Under the pieces are notes generated by a model that worked only from the letters and a program-made list of their open reading frames with translations, made no database searches and was not told where the DNA came from. 64,000 nt of DNA, taken from the NCBI GenBank assembly GCA_965227905.1, contig OZ245780.1:1736001-1800000 (forward strand), read 5' to 3'. The position numbers and the translations under genes are program-made. This document shows, one piece after another, positions 48,675 to 57,200 of the stretch (its first letter is position 1; each line of letters opens with the position of its first letter). Origin of the DNA: CBDDHT01 sp965227905. GTDB taxonomy: Bacteria > Pseudomonadota > Alphaproteobacteria > Rhizobiales > Methyloligellaceae.

Positions 48675-48969
48675 GGGCCTCCCTTCGATCTGTTGCAGGC
48701 TGTGAGCCTGTCTCGAAAGCCGCTCAATGGCGACTTTCGTTGCCTCAACCAGCCCTCTCCCCCGGCCTAACCACCCCGAGGGTACCCTTATTGGGTGGTT
48801 GGGCCGGGGGAGAGGGCAGGCTTCAGGGCTTTGCAGTCAGGCTTTGACTCCCGATCGCACGGTTGCGGCTTGGCACCGCTTGTCTATGCTATGATAGGTG
48901 AGCGGGTCGGCAACAGGTGGTATTTATTGCCAACGTGCCAAGAAGGGATTGCGTGCAAGGGTCGTGTGA
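48675..48969. other. Divergent intergenic region with large inverted repeat
   Basis: The 295 bp between the sulfur cluster and the ribbon-helix-helix gene contain a near-perfect inverted repeat at 48752-48817, placed where promoters should be. No gene was recognised. Promoter boxes could not be set with confidence. Confidence 0.5.
48752..48817. repeat. 25-bp inverted repeat with nested GGGTACCC, REP/MITE-like
   Basis: The arms 48752-48776 and 48793-48817 match at 24 of 25 positions and begin GCCCTCTCCCCCGGCC on the left. The 16-bp loop includes the palindrome GGGTACCC (48780-48787). Such G+C-rich inverted repeats occur as scattered intergenic elements, but here it is between two divergent genes, so a terminator is unlikely. 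Confidence 0.8.
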
Positions 48970-49269
48970 ATGGCAATCTATCTCGACAACAAGAGCGTCT
49001 TGGACCACATGTTCAACGCCTGCACGACCGATCAGATCACTGAATTCTCTCCTGAAAAACGCGGCTTCCGAATCCATGGCCACTCAACGACCATCAGGCT
49101 TGAGCGGGCCTTTTGGAGCGTCTTGGAGACGATGGCGCAAGAGGAAGAAACCACTCTTCCGGAGATCATTCAGCGCATTCACGACGAGTGTATCGTTGCG
49201 AATGAAAAGAACCTTGCCTCGTGCCTGCGGGTGATTTGTCTGAAGTACATCAATGTCTATGCGAGCTAG
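48970..49269 (+). CDS. Ribbon-helix-helix domain protein (RHH_4-like)
   Basis: The 99-residue protein has the phrase EKRGFRIHGHSTTIRLERAFWSVLETMAQEEETTLPEIIQRIHDE (in parts), which fits the alphaproteobacterial RHH_4 family: a beta strand STTIRLERAFW and two helices. It should bind DNA as a dimer. It sits across from the sulfur cluster and might regulate it, though family members are often unlinked to their targets. It ends with CLRVICLKYI, also a family trait. Confidence 0.85.
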   Translation: MAIYLDNKSVLDHMFNACTTDQITEFSPEKRGFRIHGHSTTIRLERAFWSVLETMAQEEETTLPEIIQRIHDECIVANEKNLASCLRVICLKYINVYAS

Positions 49270-49577
49270 AAGATAATTGGTTCGCTCAAGCATGTATGAC
49301 GCATAAAAATGAATAAAATCAGTTTGTTGCACAATTGAATTGATAGGCGACATTGATTTGCAGTGAAATTCAATTGGAATTGCTGTCTGTTATCGATTTG
49401 ATGGCGTATTTTGCAGCGAATTTGTGATATTTCGGCAACATCCAAGCTGAATCTGGGTGGTTGAGCGCTTGAATTGCCGAGCGGTCGCCTGCCCCGACGA
49501 ATCTTCGCCACATTTCAAGGCGCTAAGTCAGCGTCGAGGTCTCCTTTTAGTAGTATTGCGTATGAGGAGAGACTGCG
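49270..49577. other. A/T-rich region before the first beta-rich exported protein
   Basis: The 308 bp hold no gene. Left half is strongly A/T-rich and without clear order. The element TAGTATTGCGTA at 49551-49562, just before the ribosome site, recurs before the paralogous gene at 51041-51052, so it is probably part of a shared promoter or leader. Confidence 0.5.
49551..49562 (+). promoter_or_regulatory. Shared 12-nt leader element, copy 1
   Basis: TAGTATTGCGTA lies directly before the ribosome site GAGGAGA of the gene at 49578. The same 12 bases occur before the paralog at 51065. TAGTAT could be a -10 box, but no convincing -35 box is seen. Confidence 0.45.
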
Positions 49578-50567
49578 ATGTCGCGTATTACTGGCATCCT
49601 GTGTGGTGTTCTGACCACGTGTGTGTTGGCGTCTTTTGTATCCTCTGCTGTCGTTCAGGCGAGTGAGCAGGGAAGGGCCGTGTCCAAGCTCAACGGCAAG
49701 TTGAGTGTAGAAGGCGGTGATTTCGATTCGGACAGTGGCGGGCTTGCACGCGGGTCGGTGACGACTCCCCTTGGTCATGCATTCGGCTTTCAGGTCGATG
49801 GTGATCTCGGCATCGTGGACAATGAAGTACTGGGAGGAGCATCCTTCCACTTGTTTACGCGCGACCCAGGTCGCTATCTCTTTGGGGCTTTCGGCAGCTA
49901 TCACGAATGGAACGGAACGAATATCAGCCGTATCGGCGGTGAAATGGAGCTCTATCGCGGTCGCTGGACACTGAGTGGCATCGGCGGCTGGGAGAGTGTC
50001 GACGTGCCAACGACCCTGAACGGTCTTGCGGTCACCAATAGGGATGACGACCACTTTTTCACCGAGTTGGATCTCTCCTGGTATCCAAAAGAAAATCTCC
50101 GGATCACCGGCGGCTATCACTATGAAAACGAACAGAATCTCGCATCCGGTTCATTTGAATACATGCCCCGGTGGGATGCCACGCCGGCAGCGATTTATGC
50201 CAACTACGATTTCGGCGAGGATGGATATTCCCGCGTCGTGGGTGGACTTCGTTTTTACCTGAATGGCCACGAGAACAAGACTCTGATCCGCCGGCAGCGT
50301 GAGGACGATCCCTTCGGCTACTTGCCTGTCTTTCCAACGATCATGACGGCAGTCAACAACAACGGGGCAACAAATTTCTGTCCAGCAACAACCTTCTTCG
50401 ATCTGGAGGAGAACGCGGGCTGTACCTGTCCATCAGGAACGGATCTCGCGGGTGGACCGCCTTCGGAGACGCGCGGCTACCGCTACTATGCCAAGACCAT
50501 TTCTTACAGCGATTCCAAGACCGAAATGCCCAGGCAGGGAACTTGCGAGAACTTGGACATAGACTAG
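49578..50567 (+). CDS. Exported beta-rich (likely outer-membrane) protein, paralog A
   Basis: The 329-residue protein has a signal peptide (to about residue 29, VVQAS) and then repeated alternating strands as in beta barrels: LGHAFGFQVDGDLGIVDNEV, YLFGAFGSYHEWNGTNISRIGGEMELY, WTLSGIGGWESVDVP and NLRITGGYHYENEQN. The C-terminal part is different, with paired cysteines in NAGCTCPSGTD and a final Cys. A paralog is encoded at 51065, with long shared blocks such as LNGLAVTNRDDDHFFTE. Family unknown to me; a porin-like or surface role is inferred from composition. Confidence 0.75.
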   Translation: MSRITGILCGVLTTCVLASFVSSAVVQASEQGRAVSKLNGKLSVEGGDFDSDSGGLARGSVTTPLGHAFGFQVDGDLGIVDNEVLGGASFHLFTRDPGRYLFGAFGSYHEWNGTNISRIGGEMELYRGRWTLSGIGGWESVDVPTTLNGLAVTNRDDDHFFTELDLSWYPKENLRITGGYHYENEQNLASGSFEYMPRWDATPAAIYANYDFGEDGYSRVVGGLRFYLNGHENKTLIRRQREDDPFGYLPVFPTIMTAVNNNGATNFCPATTFFDLEENAGCTCPSGTDLAGGPPSETRGYRYYAKTISYSDSKTEMPRQGTCENLDID

Positions 50568-50708
50568 ATCCTGTCCTAAGCGATCAGTTGTATGGGTCTC
50601 GCCTTGATTGCGGCAGCCGGCGAATGGCTGTGCTATCATGTTGCTAGCAGCGGGAATCTGGATCGATATCTTGTTGTCGCTCGTCTGCCGCCGTCCTGAC
50701 GGCTTGGC

Positions 50709-50891
50709 ATGCATGGCGTTTCTGCCGCGAGTTGGATGAACAAATCCAGACGAACCCTCTCAACGCTGAACGGCAAATTCTGTGTCGAAGGCCGCGAATG
50801 CGATCCTGATTGCGTCGGGCAATGCGGTGTACTCCTTGTTGGGAACCCGAACACGCGAACTCGATCGGATTCGGTGTTTTGTCCAGCTTAA
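50709..50891 (+). pseudogene. Degraded relic of the beta-rich protein family
   Basis: The frame reads RRTLSTLNGKFCVEGRECDP, which lines up with GRAVSKLNGKLSVEGGDFDS near the N-terminus of paralog A and with PAVSRINAKISAEGGNIDS of paralog B. At DNA level the AACGGCAA...GAAGGC...GCGAATGCGAT stretch shows the same order with many substitutions. The match ends after some 35 codons, and no signal peptide or barrel region follows. It appears to be the remains of a middle copy in a tandem array. Confidence 0.6.
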
Positions 50892-51040
50892 GGCGCGCCC
50901 GTCGAAGCGGTGGCACGCCCCCCAATCTGTTGCAACAAAGCAACTCGACAATGCAAACCGTCGTGATTTCGGCCGTATCTCTCGGTTGACGCGCCACCTG
51001 GCGGATTGTCGCCTCATTCATCCGTGTACATCGAGTTGTA

Positions 51041-51052
51041 TAGTATTGCGTA
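51041..51052 (+). promoter_or_regulatory. Shared 12-nt leader element, copy 2
   Basis: TAGTATTGCGTA, identical to the element before paralog A, precedes the ribosome site GAGAAG of paralog B by two bases. The retention of this block while surrounding sequence has changed suggests a function. Confidence 0.45.
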
Positions 51053-51064
51053 ACGAGAAGTATC

Positions 51065-51985
51065 ATGTATTGCGGATCTCGTAGACTGCGCCTATTGGCC
51101 GTGGCTGCATTGATGGCGCCCCTGCCGATTCCGGCAGCCCTTGCCGACTCTGGGCCGGCCGTTTCCCGAATCAACGCCAAGATTTCCGCCGAGGGTGGAA
51201 ACATCGATAGCGACGGAGCCGGTATTGTGACCGGAGCCGTGTCGGTGCCCCTCGGTCATGCCTTTGGTTTCCAGGCGGATGGCGAAATCGGCATCGTCGA
51301 CGGTGAGGAATATGGCGGTGGCGCGTTTCACCTCTTCAGGCGTGACCCGAGCCGGTTTCTGTTCGGCGCCTATGGCAGCTATCACCAATGGAAATCGATC
51401 AAGATCAGCCGCTTGGCGGGTGAATTCGAGATTTATCGCAGTCAATGGACGCTCGGCGGTCTCGCCGGTTGGGAACATGTGGATGTCCCGACCACAGTCA
51501 ACGGTCTGGCGGTTACAAATCGGGACGACGATCATTTTTTCACCGAGATCGATCTGGCATGGTACGCGACCGATAATTTCAAACTCTCTGCGGGTTATCA
51601 CTACGAGAACGAAAAGAGTTTGTTTTCCGGTGAACTGGAATATTCGCCGGGATGGCAGTCGGCCGCGACGGTGTATGCCAATGCCGATATCGGTGAAGAC
51701 AGTTACACCCGGCTCACGGGCGGGGTGCGTTTCTATTTGAACGGCGGCGAGCAAAAATCGCTGATCCGTCGTCACCGCGAGGACGATCCGCAGACCTACT
51801 CACCGATCTTTCCCGATAGCCTGACGACGGTCAGTTCGCCAGCGGCAGCGGGCACAAACTTCTGCCCAACCGGAATTTTCGATTTGCCGTCAAATGCTGA
51901 TTGTACGTGTCCATCAGGAACGAGGCTTATCCGTGTCGGTGAGTTCGGCAATGACGCAAGATGCATCTCGACTAACGTCGAATAA
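51065..51985 (+). CDS. Exported beta-rich (likely outer-membrane) protein, paralog B
   Basis: The 306-residue product has a signal peptide (LRLLAVAALMAPLPIPAALAD) and the same strand pattern as paralog A: LGHAFGFQADGEIGIVDGEE, FLFGAYGSYHQWKSIKISR, WEHVDVPTTVNGLAVTNRDD and YHYENEKSLFSGELEYSPG. The C-terminal region keeps NADCTCPSGTR and a late Cys. About two thirds of the length aligns well with paralog A, and the C-terminal thirds differ. A good terminator follows. Function unknown. Confidence 0.75.
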   Translation: MYCGSRRLRLLAVAALMAPLPIPAALADSGPAVSRINAKISAEGGNIDSDGAGIVTGAVSVPLGHAFGFQADGEIGIVDGEEYGGGAFHLFRRDPSRFLFGAYGSYHQWKSIKISRLAGEFEIYRSQWTLGGLAGWEHVDVPTTVNGLAVTNRDDDHFFTEIDLAWYATDNFKLSAGYHYENEKSLFSGELEYSPGWQSAATVYANADIGEDSYTRLTGGVRFYLNGGEQKSLIRRHREDDPQTYSPIFPDSLTTVSSPAAAGTNFCPTGIFDLPSNADCTCPSGTRLIRVGEFGNDARCISTNVE

Positions 51986-52014
51986 ACGACGCTAATCACG
52001 GGAGTAGGTGGTGT

Positions 52015-52036
52015 CGGCAGAAGAAGCTGCCGTTTT
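52015..52036 (+). terminator. Rho-independent terminator after paralog B
   Basis: CGGCAG-AAGAAG-CTGCCG forms a six-pair hairpin followed by TTTT, 30 bp after the stop codon of the gene at 51065. Confidence 0.7.
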
Positions 52037-52112
52037 ACCGTTTTGACCATTCGGCTATGTTTGACTTCATGATGGGCGTTAGTGACTTGCCTGTTGGCAG
52101 GGCGAGAACACG

Positions 52113-53456
52113 ATGAGTCTTCTCGAGGATACCTACCGAACCCTCACAAAATCCGAATGGCTGCCGCACGCAGACCTGCAGACGTTTCAGCGGCAGTCGC
52201 TAGAGCGGCTGCTACGACACGCTTTCGAGACTGTGCCGTTCTATCGAAATCGTCTTGACGTACTTTTTCCCGGCGATGGCAGTCTCGACTGGAAACGTTG
52301 GGCCGATGTGCCTTTTCTGGAGCGGGAGGATATTCAGGAAAATGCCAAATCCCTTGTGAGCTCGGATGTTCCTGCAAACCATGGCGACGTCAATGAGGCG
52401 CAATCATCGGGTTCAACCGGACGGCCGATCCAGGTCAAGAAGACGGCTCTCAGTCGGATGGCTTTCAATGCCGTAACCATACGGCTCCTCAACTGGCATG
52501 GCATCGACAACAGGAAGAAGCTCGCCTCCATAAAAGACGAGCTGCCAGGCATTGCGGACTTTCCGGAAGGCAAACATGAAACCGGTTGGGCTGCCATCGA
52601 TGGTCAAACCGGGCAAAAGGGTCGATACGCGCGTTTGAACGTCAACACGCCTGTGCATCTGCAGGCGGAGTGGCTGGTACGCGAGCAGCCGGACTATCTC
52701 CATACGTTTCCGAGCGTGGCTGCAGCACTGGCCGCCCATTTCAAAAGTGATCCGGGATTGAATGAAGGATTGAGTCTCAAGCGGATACTGACACACGCCG
52801 AGGTCCTGGATGAGGAAACCCGCACCTTATGCCGCGACGTGTTCGCCGCAGAGATAACGGACTGCTACAGCTCGATCGAGTGTGGCTACTTTGCGCTTCA
52901 GTGCGATCGCAACCCGCACTATCACGTTCAAAGCGAAGTCAATCTCGTAGAGATTTTGGACGGTCATGGCCGGCCCTGCAGCCCGGGAGAGACCGGACAA
53001 GTCGTCTCGACACCTTTGTTCGACTACGCCATGCCTTTGATCCGCTATCGCCAAAAGGACCTCGCCGTTTTGGGCGAGCCATGTGACTGTCGTCGGTCCT
53101 TGCCGGTTCTGCAGCGTGTCGTCGGACGCACGCGAAATATGTTTCGTTTCCCCGATGGTTCGAGCATTCTGCCTGAGCTCAAGACAGGTCCGTTCGAGGA
53201 ATATCTTCAGCCGCGGCGATGGCAGGTTGTGCAAACAGGACCTTTGGAAATCGAAGTCAGGATTGTTCCGCAGCAGTCCGGCACACAATTGGACTTCGAT
53301 GGCATGAGTGCACATATCCATCGTTCGTTGAGACCGGATCTCTCTATCAATTACAGCGTGCTCGAGAATATGCCAGAAGCACCGGGGGGTAAGCACGAAG
53401 CCTATATCTGCGTTTTGCCCGATTCGGCAGAAATCGAGAATCTGCCGAAGACGTGA
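52113..53456 (+). CDS. PaaK-like adenylate-forming enzyme
   Basis: The 447-residue protein resembles phenylacetate-CoA ligase/coenzyme F390 synthetase homologs: HAFETVPFYRNRLD near the start, the ATP-binding loop QSSGSTGRPI at 97-106, ITDCYSSIECGYFALQC, and LIRYRQKDLAVLG with a Cys-x-Cys-Arg-Arg block after it. It lacks a full-length C-terminal domain motif set for phenylacetate, and no paa genes are near. Homologs in capsule or secondary-metabolite loci activate varied acids. The acid used here cannot be told. Confidence 0.8.
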   Translation: MSLLEDTYRTLTKSEWLPHADLQTFQRQSLERLLRHAFETVPFYRNRLDVLFPGDGSLDWKRWADVPFLEREDIQENAKSLVSSDVPANHGDVNEAQSSGSTGRPIQVKKTALSRMAFNAVTIRLLNWHGIDNRKKLASIKDELPGIADFPEGKHETGWAAIDGQTGQKGRYARLNVNTPVHLQAEWLVREQPDYLHTFPSVAAALAAHFKSDPGLNEGLSLKRILTHAEVLDEETRTLCRDVFAAEITDCYSSIECGYFALQCDRNPHYHVQSEVNLVEILDGHGRPCSPGETGQVVSTPLFDYAMPLIRYRQKDLAVLGEPCDCRRSLPVLQRVVGRTRNMFRFPDGSSILPELKTGPFEEYLQPRRWQVVQTGPLEIEVRIVPQQSGTQLDFDGMSAHIHRSLRPDLSINYSVLENMPEAPGGKHEAYICVLPDSAEIENLPKT

Positions 53457-53561
53457 CCGCGACTTTGGATCACAGGAGCCGAACTGACGGTTATCCGGGG
53501 ACGATTGCATGTTTGACGTGAGTCAGTGTTGCAATCTCATTGGCATGGGAAGCCTGAGGGG

Positions 53562-54809
53562 ATGGAAACACCTGGCAAGAATGACGGTAATCCGATAGCG
53601 ACGCAGCGAGCGCTCAAACGCTCGCTGACGCTGCCTCTCGTTGTTCTCTATGGCCTCGGTGTCACTATCGGGGCAGGCATCTATGTCCTTATCGGAGCAA
53701 CGGCAGGTGTTGCCGGCGTTTACGCGCCTCTGTCATTTGTGTTGGCGGCGCTTGTCATGCTGCCATCCGCATGCTCGTTCGCAGAGCTTGTCGGTCGCCT
53801 GCCACTGAGTGCGGGGGAGGCCGCTTATGTTCGCGAAGGCATGCGATCGAAACTCCTGTCCGTTTTGGTCGGGCTCATGGTCGTTGGAACAGGAACGGTT
53901 TCTGCGGCGGCAATTACTGTCGGCAGCGTCGGCTATATCCAGCAGTTCGTGGATTTGTCCGAGAGCACGCTGATTCCACTCATCGTGATTGTAATGGGGT
54001 GCATCGCGGCATTGGGAATCCTGGAGTCGGTCTCTTTTGCTGCAATCCTCACATTGATCGAGATTGGAGGTCTGCTGCTGATCATCGGCGCCGGCGCAAT
54101 GGCCGGTCCGGAGCTTCTGGAAGGATTTTCCGCCGTGCGTCCCGATGCCCTTGGCGACATCGCCTGGAGCGGTGTATTCGGGGCAGGGCTTTTGGCCTTT
54201 TATGCCTTCGTCGGTTTTGAGGATATGGTCAATGTGGCCGAGGAGACGCGCCGGCCCGAACTGACCATGCCGCGTGCGATCTTCATTACGTTGATCGTGA
54301 GCGTTGTGCTCTATGTGCTTGTGGCTTCAGTTGCCGTCCTGCTTGTTCCCATTGATGATCTCGCATCGGCAAAGGCGCCGCTCGGCCTAGTGTTTGAGCG
54401 AGTGACGGGCCTCTCGCCCCTGACCATCAGTGCTATCGCAGTGATAGCAACGCTGAATGGCGTAATTGTTCAGATTATTATGGCTTCGCGCGTGGTCTAT
54501 GGATTGGCACGCCAGGGCAGCCTTCCGGCGATCCTTGGATCGGTCAGCCCCATCACCCGGTCGCCACTAATCGCGACAGGTTTGATTGCGGGCCTGGTCT
54601 TTCTTCTGGCCGCCCTCTTTCCTCTGCAGGACCTTGCGGAAACCACGTCGCGGATCACGCTGACGGTCTTTGCGTTGGTCAATCTGTCGCTGTTGGCGAT
54701 AAAGTGCCGCCACGAGCCGCCCCCGCCAAAGACTTTCGTCGTACCGATCTGGGTTCCAGTCCTGGGATTTGTGTGTTGCGTGCTGCTTTTTCTGGGCGAT
54801 GTTCTTTGA
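53562..54809 (+). CDS. APC-superfamily amino-acid permease
   Basis: The 415-residue protein has 12 predicted helices and the APC start SLTLPLVVLYGLGVTIGAGIYVLIGATAGVAG with the unwound GAGIY motif, then FVGFEDMVNVAEETRRPELTMPRAIF typical of the family. It should import an amino acid or polyamine by proton symport. The start at 53562 was chosen because homology starts soon after; the frame reaches back to a GTG at 53526, and neither site has a well-placed ribosome sequence. The gene converges with trmL. Confidence 0.88.
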   Translation: METPGKNDGNPIATQRALKRSLTLPLVVLYGLGVTIGAGIYVLIGATAGVAGVYAPLSFVLAALVMLPSACSFAELVGRLPLSAGEAAYVREGMRSKLLSVLVGLMVVGTGTVSAAAITVGSVGYIQQFVDLSESTLIPLIVIVMGCIAALGILESVSFAAILTLIEIGGLLLIIGAGAMAGPELLEGFSAVRPDALGDIAWSGVFGAGLLAFYAFVGFEDMVNVAEETRRPELTMPRAIFITLIVSVVLYVLVASVAVLLVPIDDLASAKAPLGLVFERVTGLSPLTISAIAVIATLNGVIVQIIMASRVVYGLARQGSLPAILGSVSPITRSPLIATGLIAGLVFLLAALFPLQDLAETTSRITLTVFALVNLSLLAIKCRHEPPPPKTFVVPIWVPVLGFVCCVLLFLGDVL

Positions 54810-54821
54810 AGGCGACACCGT

Positions 54822-54853
54822 CAATGCCATCGTGCGTCCGAGTGGACGGGCAT
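54822..54853. terminator. Hairpin between convergent permease and trmL genes
   Basis: Outer arms AATGCC and GGCATT and inner arms CGTCC and GGACG around GAGT form a nested hairpin in the 48-bp gap. No strong T-run is present, so bidirectional termination is only likely. Confidence 0.4.
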
Positions 54854-54857
54854 TGCT

Positions 54858-55325
54858 CTAGTCAGACGTCGGCCATGCATCGGTCTGACGGAGCGCCTCG
54901 CCGAGAACCATCGCACCTGCTACCGCAATGTTGAGAGAACGGAGGTCACGGCGCATTGCGATCCGAAGGCGGATATCTGCCGCGTTGTGAACGCTTGTTG
55001 GTACGCCGGCGCTCTCGCGCCCCAGCATGATCAGGTCAGCATCGTCAAATTCAAACGCCGTGTAGGTCTTGTCGGCCTGTGTCGTGAGAAGTACGAGGCG
55101 TCCTGGTTTGTCCCTGCGTTCATCCTGAAAGGCGTCGAAGGATCGATGCCGAATGATCTCTGCCGATGACAGATAGTCAAGCCCTGCACGCTTCAATGTT
55201 CGGTCAGTGAGGTCGAATCCCGTCGGCTCGATGATGTGTACAGGGACTGCAAGGCATGCAGCCGTGCGCAGGATCGTGCCAGTATTTTGAGGGATGTCGG
55301 GCTGGTAGAGGACAAGGGCGACCAT
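54858..55325 (-). CDS. trmL: tRNA (cytidine/uridine-34 2'-O)-methyltransferase TrmL
   Basis: The 155-residue SPOUT protein begins MVALVLYQPDIPQNTGTILRTAACL and has the knot motifs IMLGRESAGVP and RSLNIAVAGAMVLGEALRQT. TrmL methylates the wobble base in tRNA-Leu isoacceptors. Length is typical. The start ATG at 55325 fits the family; the open frame upstream is antisense-like shadow of znuB in another frame. It lies 7 bp after znuB and is probably co-transcribed with the zinc transporter genes, a chance-looking link. Confidence 0.92.
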   Translation of the reverse strand: MVALVLYQPDIPQNTGTILRTAACLAVPVHIIEPTGFDLTDRTLKRAGLDYLSSAEIIRHRSFDAFQDERRDKPGRLVLLTTQADKTYTAFEFDDADLIMLGRESAGVPTSVHNAADIRLRIAMRRDLRSLNIAVAGAMVLGEALRQTDAWPTSD

Positions 55326-55332
55326 CTTCTCA

Positions 55333-56148
55333 TCATCTGCCTGGCACGCGCCGGGCGAGTCCGGGCCAGGGGAGCAGCCCGATGACAAAAAGTGCGAGTG
55401 CGGCGACGACAATCGAGGGCCCTGACGGTGTGTCTGCAACAAGCGACCCATAAAGGCCGGCAACTGCGGCAACCGCACCAATCAGCGCAGAAACAATTGC
55501 CATCTGCTCTGGCGTTCGCGCAATGCGGCGTGCCGTGGCTGCTGGAATAATCAACATGGCTGTGATCAGAATGATGCCGACGATCTTCATGGCGATTGCG
55601 ATGACGAGGGCAATCAGGCCCATGAAGACGATCCGAGCCTGAGCGGGTGCCAGGCCTTCGGCTTGGGCAAGGTCCGCGCTTACGGTCTCGACGAGAAGGG
55701 GACGCCAAATCCAGAACAGTCCCACGAGCACGATTGCACCCCCAAGGTAGATCATTACGAGATCGCCAACCGATACCGCCAGAATGTCCCCGAAGAGATA
55801 GCTCAGAAGATCGATCCGCAGCCATGACATGAAGGCGACGAGAACGAGACCAAGTGCCAGCGTCGCGTGTGCCAGCAGACCAAGCAAGGCATCTGTCGGC
55901 AGCGCGCTCTGGCGTTGCAGGAGGAGTAGCATCAGCGCGACGCCCATTGCCACGCCAAATACGCCGATCATGACATTGATATCGAGGAGAAAGGCGAGAG
56001 CTACGCCGAGCAGGCCCGCATGGGAAATCGTATCACCGAAATAAGCCATACGTCGCCAGACAATGAAACAGCCAAGCGGACCGGCTACGAGTGCAACGCC
56101 GATACCTGCGAGCAGCGCGCGTGTGAAGAAATCATCAAGCACGATCAT
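55333..56148 (-). CDS. znuB: Zinc ABC transporter permease ZnuB
   Basis: The 271-residue permease has about eight helices and the family blocks DDFFTRALLAGIGVALVAGPLGCFIVWRRMAYFGDTISHAGLLGVALAFLL (in part) and a late IPAATARRIARTPEQM. It forms the membrane part of the ZnuABC importer. It overlaps the end of znuC by 14 bp. The typical order znuC-znuB, divergent from znuA, is kept; a zur gene, often present in the same operon in rhizobia, is missing. Confidence 0.94.
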   Translation of the reverse strand: MIVLDDFFTRALLAGIGVALVAGPLGCFIVWRRMAYFGDTISHAGLLGVALAFLLDINVMIGVFGVAMGVALMLLLLQRQSALPTDALLGLLAHATLALGLVLVAFMSWLRIDLLSYLFGDILAVSVGDLVMIYLGGAIVLVGLFWIWRPLLVETVSADLAQAEGLAPAQARIVFMGLIALVIAIAMKIVGIILITAMLIIPAATARRIARTPEQMAIVSALIGAVAAVAGLYGSLVADTPSGPSIVVAALALFVIGLLPWPGLARRVPGR

Positions 56149-56941
56149 CGTCCTTCGCGGCTAGAGGCACGACCGTTCCATCTTCGGCATGGGTATGATC
56201 ATGTTCGTGGCGATAAATCGCAATCGTCTCGGCCGCTTTGGACCCGAACAAAGCGCGATAGGCAGGGTCGGCCGTTACCGCCTGCGGTGAACCACTGCAG
56301 CAAACATGCTGATTGAGGCAGATGACAGTATCCGTTGCCGCCATGACGATATGGAGGTCGTGCGAGACGAGTAGGATACCGCAGCCTGTATGGTCGCGGA
56401 TTTCGCCAATGAGCTCGTAAAGTGCAATTTCACCGCTAAAGTCGACATTCTGAACCGGCTCGTCCAGCACAAGAAGATCCGGTTTCTGGATCAGAGCGCG
56501 GGCGATCAGGGCTCGCTGGAATTCGCCGCCCGACAAAGTCTGAACCGGCGCCAATTTCAATGCGCCGATCCCTGTCTGTTCGAGAGCCGCATCGATCTCC
56601 TCTTCCTTGTGAGGGCTTGTCAGCGTCATGAAGCGGTGGACAGTCAGCGGCAGCGTCCAATCGATTGAGAGTTGTTGAGGCACATATCCAATGCGTGTGC
56701 CCGGCAAGCGCTCTGTCGCGCCTTCATCGATGTCCATCAGGCCGAGCACAGCCTTGATCGTTGTGCTTTTGCCGCTGCCATTTGGTCCGATTAAGGTGAC
56801 GATCTCACCTCGATGGACACTTAGGCCAACGCCGCGGATGAGCCAGCGCTTGTCGCGCCGGACACCAAGCCCCTTTGCGGACACAAGAGCCTCGGTTGGC
56901 ATTCGGGATGATGTGGTCTGATGTTCGGAATGCATCGCCAT
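56135..56941 (-). CDS. znuC: Zinc ABC transporter ATPase ZnuC
   Basis: The 268-residue protein has Walker A GPNGSGKSTTI, signature LSGGEFQRALIARAL, Walker B LLVLDEPVQNVD and switch His in LVSHDLH. The C-terminal extension ends with a His-rich RHEHDHTHAEDG, common in ZnuC of alphaproteobacteria and perhaps involved in zinc sensing. The start at 56941 has an in-frame ATG two codons later as an alternative. A Zur-like box lies 22 bp upstream. Confidence 0.94.
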   Translation of the reverse strand: MAMHSEHQTTSSRMPTEALVSAKGLGVRRDKRWLIRGVGLSVHRGEIVTLIGPNGSGKSTTIKAVLGLMDIDEGATERLPGTRIGYVPQQLSIDWTLPLTVHRFMTLTSPHKEEEIDAALEQTGIGALKLAPVQTLSGGEFQRALIARALIQKPDLLVLDEPVQNVDFSGEIALYELIGEIRDHTGCGILLVSHDLHIVMAATDTVICLNQHVCCSGSPQAVTADPAYRALFGSKAAETIAIYRHEHDHTHAEDGTVVPLAAKDDDRA

Positions 56942-56962
56942 GAGTTATCGGCCATCTCTAAC

Positions 56963-56980
56963 GCTATAATATAACATCGC
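56963..56980 (-). promoter_or_regulatory. Zur box for znuCB
   Basis: GCTATAATATAACATCGC, 22 bp before znuC, shares the 12-base core ATAATATAACAT with the site before znuA and resembles the E. coli znu operator (TGTTATAATATCAC type). Confidence 0.75.
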
Positions 56981-57178
56981 TTCTTGCATTTGCCTGCCAC
57001 TTTCTGAAACGGTGAATCCGCCTTTCGCATTGATTCTGGTTGGGACCGGGAAACCGGAAACAACAATCAAAACTGCCGTGCCATGTAGCATGACAACGTT
57101 TTGTGGTCCTGGACCTGCTGCATTGCAGACACGCTCGAATTGGAGCAGTTATCAGAAAGGCGTTTTCTCGCTTGTGAA

Positions 57179-57200
57179 ATGTTATGTTACAACATAACAT
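57179..57200. promoter_or_regulatory. Large palindrome, Zur-like, central site
   Basis: Arms ATGTTATGTT and AACATAACAT pair perfectly around AC. The half-site ATGTTAT is also in the two flanking Zur boxes. It is about 240 bp from znuC and 440 bp from znuA, so it may control another promoter. Confidence 0.65.

Larger units (their letters stand above)
50568..51064. other. Region with relic of a third paralog and leader copy
   Basis: The 497 bp between the two paralogs contain a degraded fragment at 50709-50891 and the shared leader element at 51041-51052. The rest shows no gene. Frames on both strands here are short and lack family signals. Confidence 0.55.

Noticed and set aside
55326..55481. 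N-terminal extension of TrmL
   Set aside because: The extension overlaps znuB in another frame, and TrmL homology starts exactly at the ATG at 55325.
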